Of a stretch of 64,000 nt of DNA, positions 26,841-35,003 are shown one piece after another. Position numbers and translations under genes: made by a program. How positions within the stretch are numbered: position 1 is the first letter of the stretch; every line of letters starts with the position of its first letter. This DNA comes from Streptomyces specialis (GTDB taxonomy: Bacteria > Actinomycetota > Actinomycetes > Streptomycetales > Streptomycetaceae), in contig NZ_LN929769.1 of assembly GCF_001493375.1 (NCBI RefSeq), positions 1-64,000 of the forward strand, read 5' to 3'. Under the pieces are notes generated by a model. That model saw only the letters and a list, made by a program, of their open reading frames with translations, searched no databases and was not told where the DNA came from.

Positions 26841-26938
26841 CTGTCACTTCTACACATCTGCCGCCGCCGACGAAGAGGATAGTGTTCCGCCTTTCGGTGG
26901 GGCTCGGGTATTTCCGCCTTTCGGTGGGGCTCGGGTAC
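26841..26938. other. Nextera i5 adapter with index and duplicated P5 segment (artefact)
   Basis: ctgtcacttctacacatctg, then ccgccgccgacga, is followed by agaggata, the reverse complement of the Nextera i5 index 503 (tatcctct) as I recall it, and by gtgttccgc. The segment ccgcctttcggtggggctcg is present twice with a 27-bp period and resembles the P5 bases gatctcggtggtcgccgtat. It would encode a duplicated PPFGGARV, which is not real protein. Confidence 0.9.
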
Positions 26939-27033
26939 CCTCTGACACCCCCGACCCCGCACCGTCCACCGACCCGGCACCGACGCGAACCGCCCGCCCC
27001 GACACAAGCCGGCGGACGAGCCGCGCACACACC

Positions 27034-27067
27034 GAAGCCCCCGCCGATCGAGATCGGCGGGGGCTTC
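27034..27067. terminator. Terminator, 16-bp stem
   Basis: gaagcccccgccgatc and its complement lie almost back to back (27034-27049 and 27052-27067) and are followed by tgtcgg. It fits the end of the M1 peptidase transcript, which lies just past the adapter join, and it marks the left limit of the accessory region. Confidence 0.8.
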
Positions 27068-27235
27068 TGTCGGCAAGTGCCAGAGTGGGCCGTTGACGAG
27101 TGGGTCTGACCAGCGTCGTCTCGGGGCTTTCAAGATCGCTTCCCGCGCGTTGAGTGATCGTCTCCCGGTGCGTCGCTCAGAGAGCTTGGCATGGGAACAG
27201 GTGACGGTCGGCAGGTGGGTTGTTTTGGGAGGATC
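27068..27235. other. No gene recognised
   Basis: This stretch lies between the terminator and the transposase remnant. It has no good reading frame, and I see no promoter or repeat. Confidence 0.4.
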
Positions 27236-27362
27236 AACGAGTTGCGGCTGAAGGCGTGGGCGAGTCTTTCGCAGGGCTTCCGGTGCAGTCCGAATCAAAT
27301 GTCGTCAATCGCCACAGCCGTTCACACCCTTGAGCGGTAACGCTGAAGCTGCTCACTGAGGT
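27236..27362 (+). pseudogene. C-terminal remnant of an IS5-type transposase (same family as 31.3 kb)
   Basis: The translation RLKAWASLSQGFRCSP-x-QMSSIATAVHTLER is homologous to the end of the transposase remnant at about 32000-32108 (RLKSWWLFRGARCSPSRLSA). Bases about 27341-27362 (taacgctgaagctgctcact) resemble the right terminal repeat of that element. Only about 40 codons survive. Confidence 0.65.
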
Positions 27363-27506
27363 TTTCGCAGCGAAATAATCATCGTGAAGCGGGACGAAGT
27401 GCTGATAGTGGCATGGTTCGGGCGCGGAGGCCCCGGTGACGGGTAGACGTAAAGCCCTGATAGGACAGGTCTCTCTCACAAGATCGTCCGAATCAAAGGC
27501 TTCACG

Positions 27507-28334
27507 TTGGTCACCTATCCTGCCATGCTTGATGTCCCCCGCGCGCTCGTGCAGCACCTGGGTCGCCTGCTTCAGGCCGAGCGCCGCAGGCGCGGAACCC
27601 CAAGGGGCGTCAGGGCCCTGACCAACTTCCGCCAGGCGGTGCTGATCGTGCGCTGGTTCCGCGACGGCACCCGGGTCAGCCAGCTCGCCCGCGACTGCGG
27701 CATCTCGATCGCGACCGCATACCGGTACCTCCACGAGGGCATCGCGGTCCTCACCGCCCAGGCCCCCGGATCTGCACGAGGTCCTTGAGCAGGCCAGCGT
27801 GCCGGCCTCGGCCATGTCATCCTCGGCAGCTCTTTGATCCCCACCGACCGCGTCGCCGAGACGATCGTGAGCAAGAAGGGGAAGGAGGTCGACCTGTGGT
27901 ACTCCGGAAAACACCAGGAGCACGGCGGGAACATCCAGTTCCTCGCCGCCCCGGACGGCTTCCCGCTGTGGACCTCCGATGTCCGCCCCGCCAGCGTCCC
28001 GGACATCGAGGCAGCCCGCGAACTGGTGCCGACCGCCCTGCACAAAGCAGCCCGCGACGGCCTCAAGTCTCTGGCGGACAAGGGCTACCAGGGCGCAGGG
28101 GCTGGAGTACTCGTCCCGGTCAAGCGGCAGGCCAACAGCATACCCCTCCATGACGACAACCGTACCTACAACAGCCTGCTCGCCCCGCTGCGCGCCCTCG
28201 GCGAACGAGCCATGGCCCTGCTCAAGACCCGTTGGAAAACCCTCCAGCGCATCACCCTCAACCCCAGCCGAACCGGCGACATCACCCGCGCCTGCCTCGT
28301 ACCCACCCAATTCGAGCACAGCCGAACTCACTGA
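27507..28334 (+). pseudogene. Frameshifted IS5-family DDE transposase
   Basis: An N-terminal HTH part starts MVTYPAMLDVPRALVQHLGR and continues VLIVRWFRDGTRVSQLARDC, GISIATAYRYLHEG. A DDE part follows as LIPTDRVAETIVSKKGKEVD, LWYSGKHQEHGGNIQFL, ADKGYQGAGAGVLVP and ERAMALLKTRWKTLQRI. Between 27740 and 27840 the frame changes twice (DLHEVLEQASV in one frame, GLGHVILGSSLIPTDR in another), so no complete protein can be made. It lies next to the remnant of a different element. Confidence 0.85.
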
Positions 28335-28384
28335 GAAAATTTCACTGGTCTGAGTAAATCGCCCAGTGATGGGGCAGTCGGGGC

Positions 28385-30376
28385 TTAGCCCATGCTTGCG
28401 AGCGCGGCGAGTCGACGAGCTCCCAGCAGAATCGCTGCTTGTCTCAGCGTTTCTCTGTCTGGGGTCTCTCCGCCTGCAGCACGGACTTCCTTCTTAATGT
28501 GGGCCTCAACCGCCTTGCGGAGGTCCATGCAGGCTTCTCGTATGATCGCCGCCATCACTCCGCCAGCTACTCGTCCTGGAGAGATTCTACTGAACTGCTC
28601 TGCCAGCCATTGGTAGGCAGCCATCCGTAGTTCGGGAGTTCCAGCATCGGTGTATGACCGGTCCGACTCAAGGTAAGGGATGTTCGTAGCTCTGACGAGC
28701 TCCCATGCTGGCGCATCCTCCTCGTTGCGAGGAGGTCCGCCGGCCCAGGCTGATGCTTCCTTTCTGACCTCTTGCAGGGGGCAAAGGGCAGCCAGAAGGG
28801 CTAGGCCCTTGATTCCTTTGGTTCCAACTTTGGTGAAGTTGATGTTTCGATCTGGGCCGATACCTGTGCCAATCCAGAAGTCTGGATCCTTCAATTTCGG
28901 AACGATTCGCCGGTTCGTGCGATTGATCCACTCGTTGAGCACTGAGAAGCGTTCTGCATCCACAGACCAGATCTCTTTTAGATCCTCGCGAGCCTGGTCG
29001 GCCGCGAAGGCTGACAAGAGAAGGCCTCGTTGAAATACTACGAGGAACGCTAGATTGTCGGCCTTAACGCTCTCGGAGATTCCATTTGCCTTCGTGTTAG
29101 GATTCTCGCCAGTCCTGGTTTCGATGGCCTTCTTCGTGTCGCTGTCAGAGCCCAGCCAAAGTTCGTGGTCACCGCCAATGAACCCAGCCGTCGCGTAGCG
29201 TTCGCGAAGTTCTGCATAGGGCTTCAACTGAAGCAGGGGGCGCACCAGATTTTGGCCGATTCCATCAGCGAATGCTTCACTAATCGCGGCAACTTCTTCA
29301 GGTGTGAACGCAAACGGACGCTCCTCTAGCCGCGCTACACGGATCTTCTTCTTGAGTTCGATCTCGTCCCAACGTAGACCCGCAGGAGGGTCGACCCGTG
29401 CAGTTACGTCTCTGACGAACTCTTCCAGTTTCTCGTAATCGGTGTCGTCGCAGCGAGGTGGGTAGATCGTCTTGACGGTCTCATAAAGGGAAAGTACTGT
29501 CGTCAAGTAGAGACTCTGGTCGAATTTGGCTTGATCTGAATGCCAGTCGACCAGGGCGAGCGGGATTCGCTGCAACGATGCTTCACTGTCGGCATCTCCG
29601 CCGAGCTCTGAGGCAATCAAGCGCCGTACGGTAACGGACACCAGATCTTGATCATCGAGAAGGTATGTCCGAGCTTTCGATACGGAAACCGCGTGCTTGT
29701 TCAGCGCCACGAAGATGCTGCGGCAAGCGAGTAGCACATTGCTGGATTGCTCGGTGGGAGGAGTGAATCCTGCTCTGGGATCCAGTACCAGAACAAGAAC
29801 TGGGATTCTGGTCTCGTTCGGACTGAGTAGTCCGCGCTGTGCCGAGTCGAGAATCTTCCGTAGCGCAAGGAATCGATGTTGTCCATCGAGGATTACGGCA
29901 TGCGCTCGCTCTGTATTCCAGCGGAGGTATCCAACTTCTTGGTTCGGTAGTGAATCAATCAGCACTGGACCGATCGTATTGCGCTCCATTCCCTCGTATG
30001 GAACGTCATCAGGGCCTGATGGATCATCCTCATACGTCTCCATCACCGCATTGCGGTTGCCTGGATCGACTGGGAGGAGAACTACTGTGAACGAGTTGAA
30101 GAATTTAAGTGAGCCAGGCTGAAGCAGGTAAGTCCTGATCGGACCCGCAGCACGGTCGTCGTCAACCGCGCGTTGGAATAGTTCTTCGAATTTGACCGGC
30201 TGGCGATCGGTGATTGCCAGATCACGCGCCAGCTGTAGGTATCGAGTGGCTTCAGTTACGGTCATGGAGATGGCGTAGTACGGCACTCGCTCATCTCCGA
30301 TGGCATATTCTCCCCGCACGAAGGCGTACTGGCCCGTGTAGGCTTGCCGTCGGCGACTCATCGCTGAGAGGCTCAT
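28385..30376 (-). CDS. Large DGQHR-domain protein (DndB-like)
   Basis: The product has 663 residues. The signature ILDGQHRFLAL near residue 166 is the DGQHR motif that defines the DndB-like family; in the dnd phosphorothioation system DndB is a regulator. A wider catalytic-like stretch follows with IPVLVLVLD and FVALNKHAVSVSKARTYLLDD. The middle and C-terminal regions are helical and without a recognised domain, and the protein is nearly twice the usual DndB length. It starts 2 bp after the GIY-YIG gene, so the two are coupled. Base composition is clearly less GC-rich than the flanks. Role in phosphorothioate defence is inferred from the motif and from the ssp cassette 7 kb away. Confidence 0.8.
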   Translation of the reverse strand: MSLSAMSRRRQAYTGQYAFVRGEYAIGDERVPYYAISMTVTEATRYLQLARDLAITDRQPVKFEELFQRAVDDDRAAGPIRTYLLQPGSLKFFNSFTVVLLPVDPGNRNAVMETYEDDPSGPDDVPYEGMERNTIGPVLIDSLPNQEVGYLRWNTERAHAVILDGQHRFLALRKILDSAQRGLLSPNETRIPVLVLVLDPRAGFTPPTEQSSNVLLACRSIFVALNKHAVSVSKARTYLLDDQDLVSVTVRRLIASELGGDADSEASLQRIPLALVDWHSDQAKFDQSLYLTTVLSLYETVKTIYPPRCDDTDYEKLEEFVRDVTARVDPPAGLRWDEIELKKKIRVARLEERPFAFTPEEVAAISEAFADGIGQNLVRPLLQLKPYAELRERYATAGFIGGDHELWLGSDSDTKKAIETRTGENPNTKANGISESVKADNLAFLVVFQRGLLLSAFAADQAREDLKEIWSVDAERFSVLNEWINRTNRRIVPKLKDPDFWIGTGIGPDRNINFTKVGTKGIKGLALLAALCPLQEVRKEASAWAGGPPRNEEDAPAWELVRATNIPYLESDRSYTDAGTPELRMAAYQWLAEQFSRISPGRVAGGVMAAIIREACMDLRKAVEAHIKKEVRAAGGETPDRETLRQAAILLGARRLAALASMG

Positions 30377-30378
30377 TC

Positions 30379-31146
30379 TCAGTCCATCTTTTCATTCAGC
30401 AGCGGGTGGGCGAGGCGGATAGTCAACGATTCAGCAAGGCGTACCAACTGATCAGCTTGCCTCAGCTCGACAGGGGCATCGGCCGGCAGTTCTTCTTCTG
30501 CATCGAATTCGTCAAAGTCATCCTCGTCGCTTCCATCGTCTAGAACATCTTCAATGTCGGCGTCGAGGTCTTCTTCATCTGCGTCCGGAGAGTCTGTGCG
30601 CTGCCGCAGGGATGCGGCGAGTTCGAGTACATCGTCTGGGGGCTGGACGGGTAGTAGGACCACGGTGCAGTCGCCGGGTGTGAGGTTGAGTTGCTCAAGC
30701 CCACGGCTGAGTTTAGAACCCGTCCGCAAGTGTTGCCGGATCCGTGTTGACAGGTTGACTGCCTTGCCGACATAGAGGGGCCGCTGGAAAACAGTCGCAC
30801 AGAGCAAGGCCCACTCAAGATGGATGTTCTTCTCCGTTATCATCTCGCTCAACCGAGATGACGAAGCACCAGTTAGCGCCGGCGGGCGATCTTGAATTAC
30901 GATGTGTCTGTACTTACCCACCATGCCAGCTTCGAGGGGCGGCCCGTTTTGCGGAGCGATTCTGGTTTGAAGGTCCTCGAACACGTCGTTGGCGTCGCGC
31001 TCGAAGGCACTCAGCGCCAGATCTCGGAGGTCAGCTGTCCAGATGTAGATGCCAGGCTGCGCCGGAATCATTCCTCGGCGGGCAGTCCGTGATAGCGAGA
31101 GGTACTGCTGCACGCTCAACAAGACCAACTTGAACGACGCGTACAA
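30379..31146 (-). CDS. GIY-YIG nuclease-domain protein
   Basis: The 255-residue protein starts at a TTG (31146), chosen because aggagg lies 5 bp before it; without TTG the next start removes part of the domain. The nuclease core is PGIYIWTAD (the GIY half, residue about 31) and PLYVGKAVNLSTRIRQHLRT (the YIG half with its catalytic Arg and the following His, residue about 124). The middle region carries an insertion between the two halves. The C-terminal 90 residues are very acidic (DADEEDLDADIEDVLDD). Enzymes of this type nick or cut DNA. It is the first gene of a coupled pair with the DGQHR protein. Confidence 0.8.
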   Translation of the reverse strand: MYASFKLVLLSVQQYLSLSRTARRGMIPAQPGIYIWTADLRDLALSAFERDANDVFEDLQTRIAPQNGPPLEAGMVGKYRHIVIQDRPPALTGASSSRLSEMITEKNIHLEWALLCATVFQRPLYVGKAVNLSTRIRQHLRTGSKLSRGLEQLNLTPGDCTVVLLPVQPPDDVLELAASLRQRTDSPDADEEDLDADIEDVLDDGSDEDDFDEFDAEEELPADAPVELRQADQLVRLAESLTIRLAHPLLNEKMD

Positions 31147-31245
31147 TCAGGCCTCCTGTGCCAACTTAGCCGCTCCGCAGGCCAGTTGCTGGTTGTTGGC
31201 ACTGTAGCATCCAGTTCTTGGCCGCTGTATGTGCTTGTGAGCAAC

Positions 31246-32117
31246 TGAGCTTTTTCAGCGTGGCCACTGATCGGGTGACGGCTGGCGTCCCGCAACGCAC
31301 GAGGCTCCCGTGCCGTTGAGAGAGGCGTTCTACGTCTCAACCCACCGGCGCCGAAACCTCGTTGGTTGTCTATCCTGCTGCACTCGACCTGCCTAACGCG
31401 CTGGTGGAGTGGGTTACCATGCTCATCGTCACCCGCAAGGGTGACCGCCGCTGCAAGCTTCCGCCGCACAGCGTGCCCTGGTCGGCCTGGCGTACCTGCG
31501 CCGGCACGACACCCTCGCGCAGATCCGGCAGGCTTCGGCATCTCGGTCGGCACCGCCCACGCCTACGTCATCGCCCTCGTCGGCCATCTATCCCGCCGGG
31601 CGCCCGGGCTGCTGCGAGTGCTGCGGGAGACCGATCCCGAGCACATCCTCCTTGACGGCACGCTCGCCGAGTGCGACCGGGTCGGGTGACAGTCGGGCCG
31701 ACTTCTTCCACAAGCACGCCGCCAGGGAGTGAACGTGCAGCCGGTGCCCGACCCAGTCGAGCGGCTGCTGCGGATCTAACCCGCGTCGCCCGGCCGCACC
31801 TACGACCTGACTGCGGCCCGCACCCACCGGATCATCCGGATCTGCGAACGGCAGGGCGTGCCCGTGTTCGCCGATCGCGCCCACATTGGGCCGACCCCTG
31901 GGTGACCACACCGGTCCGACGCCCACCTCGCCGAGAGTTCACACCAACCCAGCGCACGGTCAACCGGGCCCTGTCAGCAGCAGGAGCACCGGTCGAACGG
32001 AGCGTCGCGAGATTGAAGTCCTGGTGGCTCTTCCGAGGGGCCCGCTGCAGCCCGAGCCGCCTGTCGGCAATCGCCGCAGCCGTCCTCTCCCTGGAGCGGC
32101 AACGCTGAAAAAGCTCA
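31246..32117 (+). mobile_element. Decayed IS5-type insertion sequence with 16-bp terminal repeats
   Basis: The ends tgagctttttcagcgt (31246-31261) and acgctgaaaaagctca (32102-32117) are perfect inverse repeats about 870 bp apart. Between them lies a transposase with several frame changes and an in-frame stop: RRAPGLLRVLRETDPEHILL, DGTLAECDRVG, TPTQRTVNRALSAAGAPVER, then SVARLKSWWLFRGARCSP and AIAAAVLSLERQR. The N-terminal third is scrambled over three frames. It separates the GIY-YIG/DGQHR pair from the PLD operon, so these two gene groups were once closer together. No clear target-site duplication is seen. Confidence 0.8.
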
Positions 32118-32217
32118 CTGATATCGCTCCGCTGCGGCAGATAATCTCCGAGAATTTCCTCGCGTGATTTTCTACCGGAATGGCATCCGCACCTGACTCA
32201 TCGGCAAGTTAAGCGGT

Positions 32218-33138
32218 TCATGCGAGTTCACGCCCCCGCCTGATTTCCCAAGGTCCCGTAGGCACAATCTGAACCTCGTCGAAATAACTCAACCATTCGG
32301 CGATGTTCTCTGCCGCGCGTTTAGCCGCCTCCTCCTCACGCCCGTCCGCTTCCATGATCGACCGCTGGAGAGTCGCAAGGCTGAGGCTGCCCCCGACAGC
32401 CAGTGCGGTCACCTCAGGCAGTTCATAAAGGCGGGAGCGAACAGCTTGAGAGAAGGCCGCCTCGTCAAGGCCGGGCTGGATATTAAGGTAAGCAAGGTCC
32501 CGTGCTACTCCAGCAAGAATCTCGTTCGGGTAGTCGCACTTCAGCCCTTGGTATACGGGGTAGAGCCGGAGCGGCACACGGGTCTCTGGACGCCACCGGG
32601 CACGCTTCGAATCCGCTTCTTCGTCTACCACAACAACGAATTCCGACCGATCCACCGCACTGGCCAGGAGGTTCGCCTGGCTCCGTAACTGCCTCGCCAT
32701 CTCCACATCTGCCGGTATGGCCGTCTGCTGGATCTGTTCGAGGACGGACTGCACCTCTGGATGACCAGTAGGGACTTCAACGAGCAGTTCGAGATTTTTC
32801 GGGAGTCGGCGACCGGTTGCACGGCCTGTGAGGTTCGCGGAGCCGACGAGACAGCGCTCATCCGCCACGTACAGCTTCGCGTGAAGGTCATGGCAGAGCC
32901 TGACGGTCACGCGGTCGTCCTGCTCCGCGAGCTCTGCGATTTCCGGATCCGTCACGCCGGCGGCGATCTCCATGACCGCCCAGCGGGTCACGCAGAGCAG
33001 CTCGACATCCCGGTCTCCGATGGCAGCCAGCGCCGCGGCGAAGACCTCCTTCTTGATGAAGGGAGCGACCAGCACGACGCGTTCATGTGCCGAGCTGAGC
33101 AGCTCATGAAGCTGTCCCCAGACATGGTCCGGCCTCAC
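32218..33138 (-). CDS. Phospholipase D-like (HKD) nuclease, third gene of coupled operon
   Basis: The 306-residue protein has an N-terminal PLD fold: VVLVAPFIKKEVFAAAL at residue about 20, DVELLCVTRW, and the HKD catalytic motif HAKLYVADERCLVGSANLTG (His-x-Lys-x4-Asp) near residue 85. Only one HKD motif is visible, so it should work as a dimer or as a single-motif nuclease of the Nuc/BfiI type. The C-terminal half is not recognised. Its GTG start overlaps the stop of the GHKL ATPase (GTGA), and it is the last gene of the operon. PLD nucleases are common effectors in restriction and defence systems. Confidence 0.85.
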   Translation of the reverse strand: MRPDHVWGQLHELLSSAHERVVLVAPFIKKEVFAAALAAIGDRDVELLCVTRWAVMEIAAGVTDPEIAELAEQDDRVTVRLCHDLHAKLYVADERCLVGSANLTGRATGRRLPKNLELLVEVPTGHPEVQSVLEQIQQTAIPADVEMARQLRSQANLLASAVDRSEFVVVVDEEADSKRARWRPETRVPLRLYPVYQGLKCDYPNEILAGVARDLAYLNIQPGLDEAAFSQAVRSRLYELPEVTALAVGGSLSLATLQRSIMEADGREEEAAKRAAENIAEWLSYFDEVQIVPTGPWEIRRGRELA

Positions 33139-35003
33139 TCATCGTCCTCTTCGTCGACCGAGAAGAACTCCTTGGCCATACGTCCCCAGTCCTGCCTGAA
33201 GGACTTCGTACGCTCCTTCATCTTCGGGCCGGACTCGTCTTCGAAGCGCGCCCAGGAGAACAGCAGCAGCTTGAAGGCGCTGGAGGCCCTCTCTAGTCGA
33301 TCCCTGAGCTCGCTCTCGCTGGCTCCCTGGTAGTCGTCGTCGAGCACGGCCACCAGGTCTTCGTACACGGGGTGGTCCATGTTCAGCGAGACCTGAAGCA
33401 CGCCGGGGATGAACTCGACGTTGAAGAACGCGGGGGAGTCCGGGTTGTGGCTCGTCAGCAGACGGACATGGCGATTCTGCGCCATGGTCTCGGCAACCAT
33501 GCGCTCGGCGTCCAGCGGTGTGTACTTGTGCCGATTGACCAAGCTCTCGACCTGCTCCCGCTGGCTCTCCTCCGGCGATTTCTGCGTCTCCAGCGTGTCG
33601 GTCTCGCTGGGGCGTGCTTCCGTGCGACGCCGTCGCACGGCCTGTTCGGCCTGCTTCTCAGCCGGCTCGTGACGGCTCCGCGCCTTGCGCGTACCCCGAG
33701 TCTGCTGCTTCAGCTCGTCCCTCAGAAGCTTGAGCAGCTTGTCCCGTACGTGGAAAACAATCTCCATGAGCGGGACGCGCGGGTCACCTTCCTCCACCAG
33801 CCGCTGCTTGAACTCCAGCGGGGTGAGCCCCTCGCCCTCCTCCTTCCAGTCGAAGTGGGCCAGGGAGGAGAACAGCGTGGCCGCCTGCTTGTTGTTGGTG
33901 ACACCGAAGACCTCGTCGAGCTGGGGTGGGAAGTCGATCTCGATTCCCCACCACCGCTCGACCGGGTCGTAGGTGCTGGTCCAGCCCTTGTCCAGGTCGA
34001 GCTCGCGATCGGCTCGCATCAGGGAGATGCCGAGGTTTCGCGCAGCGTGTTTGCCCCAGAGAGTGTGGCCAGGGTCCAGAGTCGGGGAGACGTGCTCCGG
34101 CCAGAGCTCACCTTCGATGTCAGAACGGCGAGCCGCGTCGGTGGCGATCGAGGCCCGGACCGTGACCGGGTACTCCTTGCCGTCCGCTCCCTTCACCATG
34201 AACTGCTCGACGCCGATCTTGCCAGTGGAGCCGGCCCCGATGGGCCTGAACATCGGCTTCCTGTCGAACGGGGCGGGAGTCGACGACACTGGCGTCAGGT
34301 ACAGGGGATCGTTGGGGCGAGCGTCAGCCGCTTCCGGAAGCTCCTCCCAGCCGTGGACGGGTACGAGGCGGATCCTGCACCGACCATCGGCGATGTACCT
34401 GCGGTAGATACGTCCGATGAGCTCCTCGGTGTGCCTCAGGGTCGTGCCCGCGCCCATCCACTGAACACGGTCGAGCGCCGTCCAGAGCACGAGGGTTCCG
34501 GAGGGGCCGAGTCCCTGGCTCAGCCTCTGCCACCCTGTGGGGACAGCCTGCTGGTCAGGCTCTGGTACCTGTGTCTCGGTACCGTCGATCTCACGCAGGT
34601 CAAGGTAGGTGTGGAGAGCGTTGTCCGGCCCGGTTTGCCACGACCAAACGTCCACGCGCTGGCACTGAGACATACTGGAGTTGGGAAGGCCGACGCCGAA
34701 TCGCCCTATCCCCTTACGCTCCTGCCGAGTGCCTACCCCGAAGCGCAGCGACCGCCTTAGCGTCTCCCAGTCCATCCCGTTGCCGTTGTCCATCACTGCG
34801 ATCTTCTCGATCCGGTAACGCGAGCGCGCGGTGGGCCGCTCCGTTCCCTCCACGGCAAAGAGTTCGACGACGTCCGCCTGGGCCTCAATGCCGTTGTCGA
34901 TGAGCTCGGCGATGGCATGTGCGGTGGACTTGTAGCCGCTGTCACGCATCGCCTTGATCGTCATGTCCGCACTGACGATCGGGTAGCTCTCGACTTCGAT
35001 CAT
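33135..35003 (-). CDS. GHKL (HSP90-like) ATPase, defence-operon type
   Basis: The product has about 622 residues from ATG 35003, which overlaps the helicase stop in ATGA. The ATPase motifs are AIAELIDNGIEAQA (N box, residue about 35), AVMDNGNGMD (G1), GRFGVGLPNSSMSQ (G2) and a downstream Lys-containing loop. The rest has a long charged region (residues about 430-520, KQQTRGTRKARSRHEP) and a C-terminal helical part with NRHVRLLTSHN. The family uses ATP-driven clamp movements (MORC, HSP90, MutL). With the helicase and PLD nuclease it makes a three-gene unit next to sspABCD. Confidence 0.85.
   Translation of the reverse strand: MIEVESYPIVSADMTIKAMRDSGYKSTAHAIAELIDNGIEAQADVVELFAVEGTERPTARSRYRIEKIAVMDNGNGMDWETLRRSLRFGVGTRQERKGIGRFGVGLPNSSMSQCQRVDVWSWQTGPDNALHTYLDLREIDGTETQVPEPDQQAVPTGWQRLSQGLGPSGTLVLWTALDRVQWMGAGTTLRHTEELIGRIYRRYIADGRCRIRLVPVHGWEELPEAADARPNDPLYLTPVSSTPAPFDRKPMFRPIGAGSTGKIGVEQFMVKGADGKEYPVTVRASIATDAARRSDIEGELWPEHVSPTLDPGHTLWGKHAARNLGISLMRADRELDLDKGWTSTYDPVERWWGIEIDFPPQLDEVFGVTNNKQAATLFSSLAHFDWKEEGEGLTPLEFKQRLVEEGDPRVPLMEIVFHVRDKLLKLLRDELKQQTRGTRKARSRHEPAEKQAEQAVRRRRTEARPSETDTLETQKSPEESQREQVESLVNRHKYTPLDAERMVAETMAQNRHVRLLTSHNPDSPAFFNVEFIPGVLQVSLNMDHPVYEDLVAVLDDDYQGASESELRDRLERASSAFKLLLFSWARFEDESGPKMKERTKSFRQDWGRMAKEFFSVDEEDDE

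Noticed and set aside
26888..26938. Two 27-bp repeats that look like the start of a CRISPR or minisatellite
   Set aside because: They follow an i5 index and resemble duplicated P5 adapter, with no spacers and no cas genes in the window.
26841..27096. The C-terminal extension of the M1 peptidase (PPFGGARV repeats, Pro/Thr-rich tail)
   Set aside because: Its first part is translated adapter sequence; the tail cannot be trusted as part of the enzyme.
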